Shown: piece after piece, positions 25,562-34,920 of the stretch
Layout of the letters: every line of letters begins with the position of its first letter
Position numbering within the stretch: the first letter of the stretch is position 1
Program-made: the position numbers and the translations under genes
Notes under the pieces: model-generated
What the model was told of the DNA's origin: nothing
What the model saw: the letters and a program-made list of their open reading frames with translations, nothing else
The model's database searches: none
Assembly (NCBI RefSeq): GCF_001886615.1
Contig: NZ_CP018139.1
Coordinates: 2,294,001-2,358,000, forward strand
DNA from: Halomonas aestuarii
Lineage (GTDB): Bacteria; Pseudomonadota; Gammaproteobacteria; Pseudomonadales; Halomonadaceae
Reading direction: 5' to 3'
Length of the DNA stretch: 64,000 nt

Positions 25562-26113
25562 ATGAAGCATCTCTATGGCGGTATGAAAGGTAAGGTTGGA
25601 CCGGGCCTGGTCGCGCTGCTGGCGTGCCTGGCCGGGAGCGGGGTGGCCCTGGCCGACCAGGCGATGATCGATGACGCCCTGGCGGCCGCCTCGCCGGTCC
25701 TGACGGAAGGCGCCAGTGTGGTCGACTGGGAAGGCAACGTGCTGAAGGAGGGCTCGAACGGCTTTACCTGCATGCCGACGCCACCAAGCCTGGCCGGAAC
25801 CGCACCGATGTGCCTCGACGAGGCCTGGATGCACTGGGCAAAGGCCTGGCAGAGCAAGGAGCCGATCACGGTCGAGTCCTTGGGCATCGCCTACATGCTG
25901 GCCGGTGACGAGGGGGCGAGCAATGTCGACCCCTATGCCGAGGGACCCACCGAGGACAACGAGTGGATCAAGGAAGGGCCGCACCTGATGATCATCGCCC
26001 CGGCGGCGCTGCTCGAGGGCTACCCGACCGATCCGGACAACGGCGGCCCCTACGTGATGTGGAAGGGCACCGACTACCAGCACCTGATGGTTCCCGTCGG
26101 GGCGCGTGACTGA
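25562..26113 (+). CDS. Conserved periplasmic protein of unknown function
   Basis: A 183-aa protein with a signal peptide (hydrophobic GLVALLACLAGSGVALA, likely cleavage after ALA near residue 31). The ribosome-binding site is GGGAGGA before the ATG at 25562. The mature part is acidic and contains two cysteines (GFTCMPTPP, APMCLDEAW) that may form a disulfide. It ends with MWKGTDYQHLMVPVG. I do not recognise a characterised family. The strong terminator after it and the two palindromes before it suggest its own transcription unit. Confidence 0.65.
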   Translation: MKHLYGGMKGKVGPGLVALLACLAGSGVALADQAMIDDALAAASPVLTEGASVVDWEGNVLKEGSNGFTCMPTPPSLAGTAPMCLDEAWMHWAKAWQSKEPITVESLGIAYMLAGDEGASNVDPYAEGPTEDNEWIKEGPHLMIIAPAALLEGYPTDPDNGGPYVMWKGTDYQHLMVPVGARD

Positions 26114-26210
26114 GCGTCCCTCGCTCAGGGCATCGCCCTGCATGACCCGCCACGGCCTTTCATGAACCACCACTGCATGGCGTGACGCCCATGCCCCTCA
26201 AGGCTGGTCC

Positions 26211-26251
26211 CTCATGGAACGGCCGGCCCCTCGGGCCGGCCGTTCCATGAG
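26211..26251. terminator. Bidirectional hairpin terminator
   Basis: A perfect 19-bp inverted repeat (26211-26229 with 26233-26251) has a three-base loop. It lies between the convergent periplasmic protein gene and the YebC-family gene. No U tract is present on either side, so efficiency is uncertain. Confidence 0.6.
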
Positions 26252-26271
26252 GGCGGCGGGGGAAGGCCGCG

Positions 26272-27000
26272 TCACGCCTCCTGCTGGATCTCGGCGTTGT
26301 GGAAGACGTTCTGCACGTCGTCCAGATCGTTCAGGGTGTCGAGAAGCTTCTCGAACATCGCCACGTCGTCGCCCTCGACCGGGGTCACGGTCTGGGGCAC
26401 GAACTGGATCTCGTCGACCTCGAAGTCGAGCTCGCCGAAGGCATCGATCAGGGCCTGCTTGGCCTTTGCATACTCGGTATGGGGGGCGAAAACGGTGATG
26501 TGTCCCTCCTCGTCCTCGATGTCGGTGACATCGACATCGGCCTCCATGAGCGCCTCGAGGGTGGCCTCCTCGTCATCGCCCGGGAAGGCAAGGATGGCGC
26601 AGTGGTCGAACATGTGGCTGACGCTGCCCGGGGTGCCGAGCTTGCTCTTGGCCTTGTTGAAGCAGGCGCGCACGTCGCCGAAGGTGCGGTTCGGGTTGTC
26701 GGTCAGGCACTCGACGATGACCATGCAGTTGCCCGGCCCGAAGCCTTCGTAGCGGGCCGGGGAGAAGTCCTCGCCGCCCACGCCGCTGGCCTTGTCCAGC
26801 GCCTTGTCGATCACGTGGGAAGGCACCTGGTCCTTCTTGGCTCGCTCGATCAGCCCGCGCAGGGCCAGGTTGCCGGAGGGGTCGATACCGCCCTGCTTGG
26901 CGCAGACGTAGATCTCGCGACCGTACTTGCTGTACACCTTGGTCTTGGCGGCGGCCGTCTTGGCCATGGATTCCTTGCGGTTCTGGAAGGCCCTGCCCAT
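26272..27000 (-). CDS. YebC/PmpR-family protein, YeeN-like
   Basis: A 242-aa protein starting [19 protein letters not shown], a start that resembles YeeN-type members more than canonical YebC (which begins MAGHSKWAN). The core shows [40 protein letters not shown] and the C-terminal HNAEI. The family has long been annotated as DNA-binding regulators. More recent work on YebC/TACO1 relatives points to a role in translating polyproline stretches. An ATG at 27018 is also in frame but adds only six residues. Confidence 0.85.
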   Translation of the reverse strand: MGRAFQNRKESMAKTAAAKTKVYSKYGREIYVCAKQGGIDPSGNLALRGLIERAKKDQVPSHVIDKALDKASGVGGEDFSPARYEGFGPGNCMVIVECLTDNPNRTFGDVRACFNKAKSKLGTPGSVSHMFDHCAILAFPGDDEEATLEALMEADVDVTDIEDEEGHITVFAPHTEYAKAKQALIDAFGELDFEVDEIQFVPQTVTPVEGDDVAMFEKLLDTLNDLDDVQNVFHNAEIQQEA

Positions 27001-27147
27001 TGCATTGTCCTGTGGCATCGAAACTCGAGGCTGGATTCTACGAAACCGACGTGGATGGTAACAGGGATATTTTGAGCCGACGCGCTGTCCTGACGCCCGG
27101 CATGGCTACACTGCCAGGGAACCCCGTTCACCCTGGAGCGTCACTCG

Positions 27148-28335
27148 ATGGATCACCACGCCTACCGCCATGCCCTGGCTGACTGCCTCGCCGAGAGCGA
27201 GCTGCCCTTTCCCCCCGAGGAGTTCGACGCCCGTCGCCGCCGCGTGCGACAGGCCATGCGGGATGCCGGGCTCGAGGCGTTGCTGCTCACCGACCCTGCC
27301 GACATCTTCTACCTGACGGGCTATCACACCTTCGAGGTCTCGGTGTACACCTGCCTGGTGGTCTCGGCCGACCGGCTGGTGCTGCAGGTGCCCTCCATCG
27401 AGACCGGCCCTGCCGTGGTCACGGCCAGGGTGGACGAGATCCTGGGCTATCGCTGGGAAGGCATCGAGGAGGTGATCGAGCCGCTGGCCGAGGTTCTCGC
27501 GCCGTTCCGGGCCATCGGCCTGGATGCCTTCGGGGCTGGCCTTCGCCATGGCGTCATTCGCGAGCTTCAGGCCCGCCTCGGTGCCGGGCGCTTCCGTGAT
27601 GACGGGGGCGAACTGCTCGATCGCCTGCGTATCGTCAAGACGCCGGCGGAACTCGACTGCCTGCGCGAGAGTGCCCGGATCACGTCCATCGGCCTCAGGG
27701 CGGCCATGGCGACCATCGCGCCCGGCGTCACCGACAACGAGGTGGCGGCGGAGGGCAGCCGGGCCCTGCTGGCTGCCGGCAGCGAGTTCATGAGCCTGCA
27801 GCCCATCGTGACCACTGGCCGGCGCATCAGCATCATCCACGTCAACCACAAGCGGCACGTGATCGCCGCGGACGAGCCGGTGTTTCTGGAGTTCGGCTCC
27901 GCCTACCAGCGCTACACCGCGCCGATGATGCGCACCGCCGTGGCCGGTCGGTCCAGCGCCGAGATGCAGGCGCTGCGCGATGTCTGTCGCGGCATGTTCG
28001 AGGCGCTGGTCGCCACCATGCGACCCGGCCATACCTTCGACGAGGCGGCCCGGGCGGCCGAGGCCGTGCTGGCCCCCCATGCCGACCGGGCGTTCTTCTC
28101 CGGCGTGTTCGGCTATGCGGTGGGGGCCCAGTTCCCGCCCAGCTGGGTCGAGGGGACGGGCTACATCGCCCGCGGCCAGAACCGCGAGTTCGAGGCCGAC
28201 ATGGTCTTCCACCTGCCGCTCTGCCTGCGGCTGCCGGGCCAGTGGGGCATCGGCCTGAGCGATACCGTGCGGGTCACGCCCGAGGGCGGGCAGCCGCTCA
28301 CCGACAACGACTGGCAGTTGCAGGAGCAATCCTGA
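27148..28335 (+). CDS. M24-family hydrolase, creatinase/DoeA-like
   Basis: A 395-aa protein with a creatinase N-terminal domain and a pita-bread C-terminal domain. The usual metal-binding pattern (DxG...SDxTRT and GHGIG) is replaced by FLEFGSAYQRYTAPMMRT and GYAVGAQFPPSW, so most dinuclear metal ligands are absent. The same replacements occur in ectoine hydrolase DoeA/EutD and in creatinase, which hydrolyse small amide compounds without metals. It may therefore act on a small solute rather than on Xaa-Pro peptides. GGAG precedes the ATG. Other doe genes are not seen nearby, so it may be a paralogue. Confidence 0.75.
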   Translation: MDHHAYRHALADCLAESELPFPPEEFDARRRRVRQAMRDAGLEALLLTDPADIFYLTGYHTFEVSVYTCLVVSADRLVLQVPSIETGPAVVTARVDEILGYRWEGIEEVIEPLAEVLAPFRAIGLDAFGAGLRHGVIRELQARLGAGRFRDDGGELLDRLRIVKTPAELDCLRESARITSIGLRAAMATIAPGVTDNEVAAEGSRALLAAGSEFMSLQPIVTTGRRISIIHVNHKRHVIAADEPVFLEFGSAYQRYTAPMMRTAVAGRSSAEMQALRDVCRGMFEALVATMRPGHTFDEAARAAEAVLAPHADRAFFSGVFGYAVGAQFPPSWVEGTGYIARGQNREFEADMVFHLPLCLRLPGQWGIGLSDTVRVTPEGGQPLTDNDWQLQEQS

Positions 28336-28390
28336 CCATGGAACGGACGAGGCGGCGAACGTGGGGCATGCCTCCCCGGAGGTCCGCTCA

Positions 28391-31300
28391 TTGACCACGG
28401 AGCGACCTCACGCTGGCCGAGTGATCCTGGACCCCGGTCGCCTGAAGCAGCATCGCCAGCGACTGGGGCTGAGTCAGGATGCACTGGCCCAGCACTGTGT
28501 CGACCGTCACCACTGGCTCTCCATCGCCTCCATCAAGCGAGCCGAAAGCGGCCGGCCCGTCCTCTTCCGGACCGCCCGTCACCTGGCCCTCGTCTACGAG
28601 GTGGAGGTTGCCGACCTCATGCCGCCAGCTTCGCGGCCACGGGAGGAGGGGCCCGAGAGGCCTGACGAGGCGCGCACCGTCATCAGGATAGTCGTGGAGC
28701 CGCTGGCGGACGCGTCCACCCCACCGCTGGCCTCCATGGTGGGACAATACGGGGGCATCCTGCAGCCCGGCGCGGGCCCGCCACCCCATGAGGCGATCTT
28801 CGGCGTGCCTCGTGCCTATCGCAGCGATGCCCTGCGCAGCCTGCAGTGCGCGATGGCCCTGAGCGATCGCGCCGCGGGGCGTCTGCGGGTCGCTCTCAGG
28901 GTCGAGCAGTGGCGTCCCTCCGATGGGGAGGTGATGGGTTCGGCCCCCGCCTGGCCCGAGGGCCCGGCGGCCGGCGTTCGTGTCCATCGCGACCTCGTCG
29001 TGCAGCTCACGGAGCACTTCCTGTTCGAGGACACGGGGCAGCCTTTCCTGCGCTGCCTGGCGCGACGTCCTTGCGAACCGGTGCCGGGGGGTGGCCTGGT
29101 CGGCAGGCATTTCGAGCTTGGCCAGCTCACCTCGGCGCTGGAGACCACCTGCGCCCATGGGGCCGGTCACACGATCTACCTGCGCGGCCTGGCCGGCATC
29201 GGCAAGACTCGCCTGTGCACCGCCTTCGTCGAACTCGCCCGGCAGCAGCGGGTCGGGCTGCATGAGGCCGCCGTGCTGGATTACGGACGGCGGGTCGAGG
29301 ATGACCCCCTGGGGCAGTGGCTCCGCTCGCTGCTGGGTCGTGCCGGTAGCGGCGCACGCTTCGATCATCGGCTCCTCGACCGGTTCGAGGCACTGGCGCT
29401 GCCGGAGGCGCATGTCCTGGCGCTGCGGCCCCTGCTGGGCATTGCGCCATCGACCGTACAGGCGTCGTTGGCCCCCGAGGCTCTCATCCGGCAACGGGTC
29501 CAGGCCCTGGGCGACCTGATCCTGCGCGAGGCCGCCGTGTGTCCCCAGGTGATGGTCATGGAGGACCTGCACTGGGCGGACGACGCGCTGCTTTCTGCCG
29601 TGGCGGGGCTGGTCCGGGCGACCCGCGATGCCCCGGTGGCCTGGCTCCTGACCTCACGCATCGAGCAGGATCACTGGGAGTCCCACCTGAGGCCGCGGCT
29701 GACGGATGTGCCGCTGTCGCTGATCGAGCTGGGCCCGTTGCGAGATGACGAGGCACTGGCCCTGAGCGAGCAATTCGCGGATATCGATCCCGCCCACGCC
29801 GCCCTGTGCGTGGAGAAGGCCCAGGGCAATCCGCTGTTCCTCACCCAGCTTCTCCGGCTGCATCCCGACCCGGCCCTGCCCGCGAGCATGAAGCACCTGG
29901 TGCAGAGCAAGCTCGACCAGCTTGGCCATGGGGAACTCGATGCGCTGCGCCTGGCGGCGGTCATTGGCCAGCGGTTCTCCCTGCCCCTGCTGAACCAGCT
30001 GCTGGGGAGTTCGGCCGACGCCCTCCTGGTGGGACCGACGCGACTGAGCCTCGTGCGTCCCCTGGACGTCGACACCTGGCAGTTCCTGCATGAGCTGATC
30101 CGTCAGGGCATCTACGAGGCCATGCCCGAGGGGCAGCGCGAGCGTTTCCACCTGCAGCTCGCCAGTCACTTCGAGGCGCGCGATGTGGTGCGCCAAGCCC
30201 AGCACCTGGTCAAGGCACGGTCGCCCCAGGCGCCCGCCGCTCTCATCCGAGCCATCGAGGAGAGGCTCGAGCATCATCGCCATGCCGAGGCCTTTCCCCT
30301 GCTGCGCCAGCTTGCCGAGCTCGATCCTGCGCCTCGTGATGAGGCCCGCTGTCACCTGCTGCATGCGCGGGTCTGCCTCGCGCAGGGCCTGATCCACGAG
30401 GCTCGCCATCGGTTCCGGCTCGCCTGCCGCGAGGCGCGGCATGACAGCGAGCGGATCGCCGCCAGCCTGGGCCTGGCCGCCACCCTGGAGATGCTGGACG
30501 AGCTCGACGCCGAAGAGGTCGAGCTGCAGGCCATCCTGCCCCTGGTGCGCGACCGGAATATCCCCGAGAGTCTCGCGGAGACGCATGGCCTGCTGGGCAG
30601 GCTGGAGCTGGCCCGCGAGGGGCAGGCCCGTGGCCGCCGGTGCCAGCTGCGGGCCCTCGAGGAGGCGCGATTGAGCGACTCTCGGCGACTGTGGATCGGG
30701 GCGGCGATCGGGCTGGCCGATGCGCTCTATGCGGAAGGACGCATGCAGGAGGCGGGCCGTCTCTATGGCTACTGCGTCGAACTGAGTCGGCGGTCCGCCC
30801 ATGTCGACCTCGAAGCCGCCAGTCTCGTCATGCGGGCCACGACCCGGCTCTATGCCGGCGAGACGCAAGCGTCGCTGGAGGATGGCGAGAGGGCCGCCCA
30901 ACTCGGGCGTCAGCTCGACGACCGATGGATCGAGCTGAGGGCGCGACAGGCGCTCGCCTGGACGCTGCTCTCGCTGGCGCGCCATGAGGAGGCGGCAGAG
31001 CACGTCGAGACCGCCCTCGGGATGGTACGGGCCATGGGCACCCCGCGCCCCGAGGCCCTCCTGCTGGAGAGCCAGGCACGCATCGAGCTGGTGGCCGGTT
31101 CCCACGAAGCGGCCTGCAACACCATTCGCAGGGCCTGGCACCTGGTCCGCCGGCACGGGCTCGAACGCCATCTCGGTCCCTGGGTGCTGGGTACGCTGGC
31201 GCTGCTGGCGGCGTCACCGCCGTCGCGTCGCCGGGCGCTGGCGGAAGGGGAGAGGCTCCTCGCTCGGGGGGCTGCCGGTCACAACCGTCACCGCTTCCTG

Positions 31301-31639
31301 ATCACGGCGGCCGAGGTCAGCCTGATGCAGGGGCATCCCCTGCCGGCGCTGTCGTATGCGCAGCGACTCGAGGCTCTCCAGGCGCAGGAGCCCTGCGCCT
31401 GGATGCAGCACCATGCCAGGCTCATCCGCTCCCATGCTGCCTGGCTGGTCGCGCCCTCGGAGCGAACCCTGCAGGAGGCCAGGGAGTGCTGGGAGGATGG
31501 CGGCCAGGCCGGCCTGATCATGACCCTGCCCTGCCTCGCCATGATCTATCGCACCACGCCCTCGACGAGCCATCCCCGGTTCCCGGACCCGAGCGGCCAG
31601 CCCCTTGCTGATACCAGGATGATGCGGCTAAGAGGATAG
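28391..31639 (+). CDS. HTH-cyclase-like-STAND ATPase-TPR regulator
   Basis: A 1082-aa signal-transduction protein. TTG 28391 is preferred because GGAGG lies eight bases upstream; a GTG at 28361 has no such site. Order: Cro/C1-type helix-turn-helix (about residues 10-75); a region resembling a class III nucleotide cyclase (about 95-230: SMVGQYGGILQPG and IFGVPRAYRSDALRSLQ) that lacks the metal aspartates; a STAND/AAA ATPase with Walker A GLAGIGKTRL near 266 and Walker B VMVMEDLHWAD near 390; and a long alpha-helical TPR-like C-terminal half. Such proteins sense a ligand through the repeats. Target genes are unknown; it is transcribed toward an unusual AT-rich gene pair. Confidence 0.72.
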   Translation: MTTERPHAGRVILDPGRLKQHRQRLGLSQDALAQHCVDRHHWLSIASIKRAESGRPVLFRTARHLALVYEVEVADLMPPASRPREEGPERPDEARTVIRIVVEPLADASTPPLASMVGQYGGILQPGAGPPPHEAIFGVPRAYRSDALRSLQCAMALSDRAAGRLRVALRVEQWRPSDGEVMGSAPAWPEGPAAGVRVHRDLVVQLTEHFLFEDTGQPFLRCLARRPCEPVPGGGLVGRHFELGQLTSALETTCAHGAGHTIYLRGLAGIGKTRLCTAFVELARQQRVGLHEAAVLDYGRRVEDDPLGQWLRSLLGRAGSGARFDHRLLDRFEALALPEAHVLALRPLLGIAPSTVQASLAPEALIRQRVQALGDLILREAAVCPQVMVMEDLHWADDALLSAVAGLVRATRDAPVAWLLTSRIEQDHWESHLRPRLTDVPLSLIELGPLRDDEALALSEQFADIDPAHAALCVEKAQGNPLFLTQLLRLHPDPALPASMKHLVQSKLDQLGHGELDALRLAAVIGQRFSLPLLNQLLGSSADALLVGPTRLSLVRPLDVDTWQFLHELIRQGIYEAMPEGQRERFHLQLASHFEARDVVRQAQHLVKARSPQAPAALIRAIEERLEHHRHAEAFPLLRQLAELDPAPRDEARCHLLHARVCLAQGLIHEARHRFRLACREARHDSERIAASLGLAATLEMLDELDAEEVELQAILPLVRDRNIPESLAETHGLLGRLELAREGQARGRRCQLRALEEARLSDSRRLWIGAAIGLADALYAEGRMQEAGRLYGYCVELSRRSAHVDLEAASLVMRATTRLYAGETQASLEDGERAAQLGRQLDDRWIELRARQALAWTLLSLARHEEAAEHVETALGMVRAMGTPRPEALLLESQARIELVAGSHEAACNTIRRAWHLVRRHGLERHLGPWVLGTLALLAASPPSRRRALAEGERLLARGAAGHNRHRFLITAAEVSLMQGHPLPALSYAQRLEALQAQEPCAWMQHHARLIRSHAAWLVAPSERTLQEARECWEDGGQAGLIMTLPCLAMIYRTTPSTSHPRFPDPSGQPLADTRMMRLRG

Positions 31640-31841
31640 GCGTCGTCATCCCCCTGAATCCCCCGGGATCGGCTCGGCCGATCACGCGATGCCGGCCCTC
31701 GCCCGACGAGTTGCTGCTACCGCGATGATACTGCGCCATGACAGGACGCCATCTGTACTGAAGGAGCCATCAGGATACCCCCGCTGGCGCTAAGCCGGAT
31801 GACACTTGTTTCATCCGCACAACGTGACAGGAGCAGCACCA

Positions 31842-32789
31842 ATGAACATGGCGCAGGAAGTCAAGGGTGAATTTTCCAAGGATTCCATTACCTTTGCACA
31901 GACGGTGTTTTCCGAAGCAGGGCATCGACATTCTTTAAACAAATTGGAGAGCATCTTCAATCTCAGTGTTAGCCCAGTGGCGCTTACGGCTGAAGCCCCA
32001 AGTTCCAGTGACCTTGATTCACTTCTTAATAATGTGGGAAAAGCGAGCAGTGCTACCACTATCACGACGGTTCCAGATGCGCCGACTAACAATGATGCTC
32101 TTCTGATTCAGGATGTGCAGACGCTGGAGTCTTACATTGCGGTTCTGACGGCTTTGGTAATGTACAATAAGCATCCAGATCCTTATGACTTGTCAGATTC
32201 AAAGCAGGCAGCCCAGTTTGTCATAGATACGGCAAATGCAAAAAACTATGTCATGACAGGTGGTACGGTAAAGGATATCGTGATGTACCTGCCCGGGATG
32301 GAGGCAAGTACAGAAACGAAATCACTTTCCACCACTTCGGCGGACCTTCATGTTGACTTGCTTAATGCGCTGTTCGGGGCCTTGAGCTTGCCTGAGTCGG
32401 TGCTTACGCAGCTTGATGGTATATTGACGGAAATTTCAGAGACACTGAAGAGTCTCAAGCTTTCATTTTCCTCTCAGTCCCAGACTCTCAATCATGTTGT
32501 GAGTTTTTATTACCTTTCTCCGGTCGAGGGAACGTCTCCCCCTATCAACGAGATGAAGGTTCGGTTCCTTTATTTGCAGATTGATCAGAATTCCTGGAAG
32601 GCCTCTGCTGGGAAGTCTTCGGTCGAGCACTTCTCGTTTGATATGATTCTCACACAAACCAGTTCAACCATGAGTTCAGGTATTGTCTCGGCCAATACGT
32701 CAAATATTGTCAATTCCTTGATGGCCTTGACAGCCAAGGACCCTGATGAAATCTCTAAGCTGACGGGGGCGAAAGGAGTAAAGGTCTGA
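31842..32789 (+). CDS. Unrecognised 315-aa protein in AT-rich island
   Basis: I do not recognise this protein. The start at 31842 has AGGAG eight bases upstream. Base use is strikingly AT-rich compared with all flanking genes, with many AAA, AAT, TTT and TCA codons, which suggests horizontal acquisition. The sequence is rich in Ser, Thr and Leu, contains no cysteine, and has no signal peptide or clear membrane segment. The middle (about residues 185-225) is predicted helical (LLNALFGALSLPESVLTQLDG). The end, with VRFLYLQIDQ and VEHFSFDMILTQTSSTM, looks beta-rich. A secreted or toxin-like protein is possible but not supported by a motif. Confidence 0.6.
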   Translation: MNMAQEVKGEFSKDSITFAQTVFSEAGHRHSLNKLESIFNLSVSPVALTAEAPSSSDLDSLLNNVGKASSATTITTVPDAPTNNDALLIQDVQTLESYIAVLTALVMYNKHPDPYDLSDSKQAAQFVIDTANAKNYVMTGGTVKDIVMYLPGMEASTETKSLSTTSADLHVDLLNALFGALSLPESVLTQLDGILTEISETLKSLKLSFSSQSQTLNHVVSFYYLSPVEGTSPPINEMKVRFLYLQIDQNSWKASAGKSSVEHFSFDMILTQTSSTMSSGIVSANTSNIVNSLMALTAKDPDEISKLTGAKGVKV

Positions 32790-32820
32790 TTGGGTAGTGC
32801 CTCTCAGGAGTTGTTTTTTC

Positions 32821-33342
32821 ATGGTGATGTCTTGTCTTGGTGGCATCGTGGGGTGGGTTATGACACAAATATCGACCCGGGAATTCTTGGGCTATGTGGA
32901 GGAGTGGGTTAATGGTAGCTATCAAAAGATTGGCTCGATGTGGCCGCAGAAGGGAGGGTGGGAGAAATGGGCGCAAAGTGAAATAGGGTCGTTCATTCTG
33001 AGTCAAGACAGCACCTGTGATCTATTGAGGGAGCAGGGGGTCTATGTCTCGAAAAGAAAGGATGCGGATTTTCTTTTAAACGGCATGTCGATGACGGCAA
33101 GTGATAAGGTTGTTGTGGAGTTGAAGTGTCAGTCTTTTGAAAATTACAAGAACTTCAAGAAAGGGCTCGAGGAAGATATATCCAAGCTTTCCAGGGAGTT
33201 GAAGCCAGGGTTCAGTGGTGCAGATCTTCTCGTGCTAGGGATATATTTTTTTCAGCACTCAGACATTCCACCGTATTTTGACAAGAAAGTGCTTGATAAT
33301 GGTGAAGTGGGGATGTGCTGGGCAATAGACTTGAACAGCTGA
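32821..33342 (+). CDS. AT-rich gene with PD-(D/E)XK-like motif
   Basis: About 173 aa, starting at ATG 32821 or 32827 (AGGAG 10 bases before) or at ATG 32860. It follows the preceding AT-rich gene by about 30 bases, so the two are probably one transcript. The central segment DADFLLNG...VVVELKCQSF has the spacing of a PD-(D/E)XK nuclease core (Asp, then E-x-K in a beta-strand), followed by a helical stretch and the hydrophobic GADLLVLGIYFF. The fold call is from a short motif only. It could be a nuclease, or a partner or immunity protein of the upstream product. Confidence 0.55.
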   Translation: MVMSCLGGIVGWVMTQISTREFLGYVEEWVNGSYQKIGSMWPQKGGWEKWAQSEIGSFILSQDSTCDLLREQGVYVSKRKDADFLLNGMSMTASDKVVVELKCQSFENYKNFKKGLEEDISKLSRELKPGFSGADLLVLGIYFFQHSDIPPYFDKKVLDNGEVGMCWAIDLNS

Positions 33343-33366
33343 CTGCAGGCTAGACGAGCAGGAAGG

Positions 33367-33399
33367 GTGGCCGTTCCCTTGGCAACAGGGGGCGGCCAC
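33367..33399 (+). terminator. Hairpin after the AT-rich gene pair
   Basis: A 12-base stem (33367-33378 with 33388-33399, including two G-U pairs) and a nine-base loop lie 24 bases past the last stop of the AT-rich pair. The U tract is weak. Confidence 0.45.
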
Positions 33400-33562
33400 T
33401 TCGCGTTTCCGATGGGGCCAACGCCTCACGGGTATTATCATCATCGAGGTGGGGTTGCTGTCATGATGTGGTCTCATCCCCGGCACCAAGGAGGCGACAC
33501 GACGCTACTCCGCACGTGCAACGCCGATACACTCACGCTGGACCTTTAGGGGAAGCCCATTC

Positions 33563-34051
33563 ATGGCCTGTGCTGATACATCATCCGAGATACGGCCACC
33601 CTTGCCGCCGTTCACCCGCGAGACCGCCGAGCAGAAGGTACGACTGGCCGAGAATGCCTGGAACGGTCGCGACCCGGAAAAGGTGTCCCTTGCCTATACC
33701 CCGGACAGCCGCTGGCGCAATCGTGCCGAGTTTCCCCAAGGGCGGGCACAGATCGTCGAGTTCCTGACCCGCAAGTGGGAACGCGAGCATGAATATCGCC
33801 TGATCAAGGAGCTATGGGGGTTCACCGGCCATCGAATCGCAGTGAGATTCGCCTACGAGTGGTGCGATGACGCGGGGAGCTGGTATCGCGCCTACGGGAA
33901 CGAGAACTGGGAGTTCAATGAGCAGGGGCTGATGAAAACACGCTACGCGAGCATCAATGACCTGCCGATCACAGAATCCGAGCGGCTGTTTCACTGGCCT
34001 CAGGGTCCTCGCCCCCTTGATCACCCCGGACTCAGCGAGCTGGGGTTGTAG
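33563..34051 (+). CDS. NTF2-like (DUF1348) protein
   Basis: A 162-aa protein of the SnoaL/NTF2-like superfamily, DUF1348 group: [59 protein letters not shown] and [14 protein letters not shown] are typical. The function is unknown; NTF2-like folds bind small ligands. The ATG at 33563 is preceded by AGGGGAAG. GC content is back to the level of the rest of the window. Confidence 0.8.
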   Translation: MACADTSSEIRPPLPPFTRETAEQKVRLAENAWNGRDPEKVSLAYTPDSRWRNRAEFPQGRAQIVEFLTRKWEREHEYRLIKELWGFTGHRIAVRFAYEWCDDAGSWYRAYGNENWEFNEQGLMKTRYASINDLPITESERLFHWPQGPRPLDHPGLSELGL

Positions 34052-34247
34052 CTGCCCAGGACCTGGCTCCAGCTCAAGTCGTGGCCAAAGGCGAGTTGAG
34101 GTGCTCCAATGGATGGAGGGACCCGGATAAGCCTGGTCATGGAGGCAAGGAGGGGGGCATGATCCGACAGGCTCGGCGAGGGTGTTCCGACCCATCCAGC
34201 GCCGATGCCTCATGACACTCCCCTTTCCTGATATGCCGGAGGACATG

Positions 34248-34646
34248 ATGCGAACCTTCAAGGTCTCGCTGGCCGCACTGGCCCTGCTGCTGACGGGCAG
34301 CGTCCTGGCCGCTGACATCCAGCGCTTTCCCGATGTCATCGGCGTCGAGGTGGATCGTGCGGGCGAGAACCGCTTCCACTTCGACGCGACCCTCTCCTCA
34401 CCCTACGACTCGCCGTCGCGCTATGCGGATGCCTTCCGGGTGCTGGGACCGGACGGCGAGGAGTACGGGGTGCGTGAGCTGCTGCACGACCATGCCAACG
34501 AGCAGCCCTTCACGCGCCGGCTTTCCAGCGTGGCGATCCCCGCCGGTGTCGAGCGGGTGACCGTTCAGGGGCGCGACCAGGAACACGGCTACGGCGGCCG
34601 AACCTTGACGGTGGCATTGCCTGGACGACAAGTCGGCGATCAATGA
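34248..34646 (+). CDS. Small periplasmic protein of unknown function
   Basis: A 132-aa protein with a signal peptide (MRTFKVSLAALALLLTGSVLAADI, likely cut after LAA). ATG 34248 has GGAGG five bases upstream; an overlapping ATG at 34245 would add one residue. The mature part looks beta-rich (RFHFDATLSSPYDSPSRYADAF, HDHANEQPFTRRL) and has no cysteine. I do not recognise a named family. The 274 bases after it, up to 34920, show no gene. Confidence 0.6.
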   Translation: MRTFKVSLAALALLLTGSVLAADIQRFPDVIGVEVDRAGENRFHFDATLSSPYDSPSRYADAFRVLGPDGEEYGVRELLHDHANEQPFTRRLSSVAIPAGVERVTVQGRDQEHGYGGRTLTVALPGRQVGDQ

Positions 34647-34920
34647 GAGGACTGCGTCATGGCGACCCGATAGGGCCTGCGGGAGTCTGACCGTGACCTC
34701 GACGCGGCTCGTCGGCCAGGTAGTGGCTCGCTTCGAGGCGGTGCATCTCACCTGATCGGTTGCTGTCGCGGGATGTTCGAGGCCGGCAGCGTCGTCGACC
34801 TGCCGTCCGCTGAGAGGATGGCGACGCGTCGGGGGAGGGGCCATCCTGAGAGGATCCCGCGGCCTTCGGGCCCCGGTGGCATCCCGCCCGCCGGGCCCCG
34901 GCGGCGCATCAGAGGCCCGC

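Noticed and set aside
31667..31683. Inverted repeat GATCGGC-TCG-GCCGATC after the STAND gene as a terminator
   Set aside because: The stem is only seven bases with no U tract, too weak to call.
31640..33562. Prophage or transposon around the AT-rich genes
   Set aside because: No integrase, transposase, tRNA target or flanking direct repeats were seen, so only acquisition by unknown means can be suggested.
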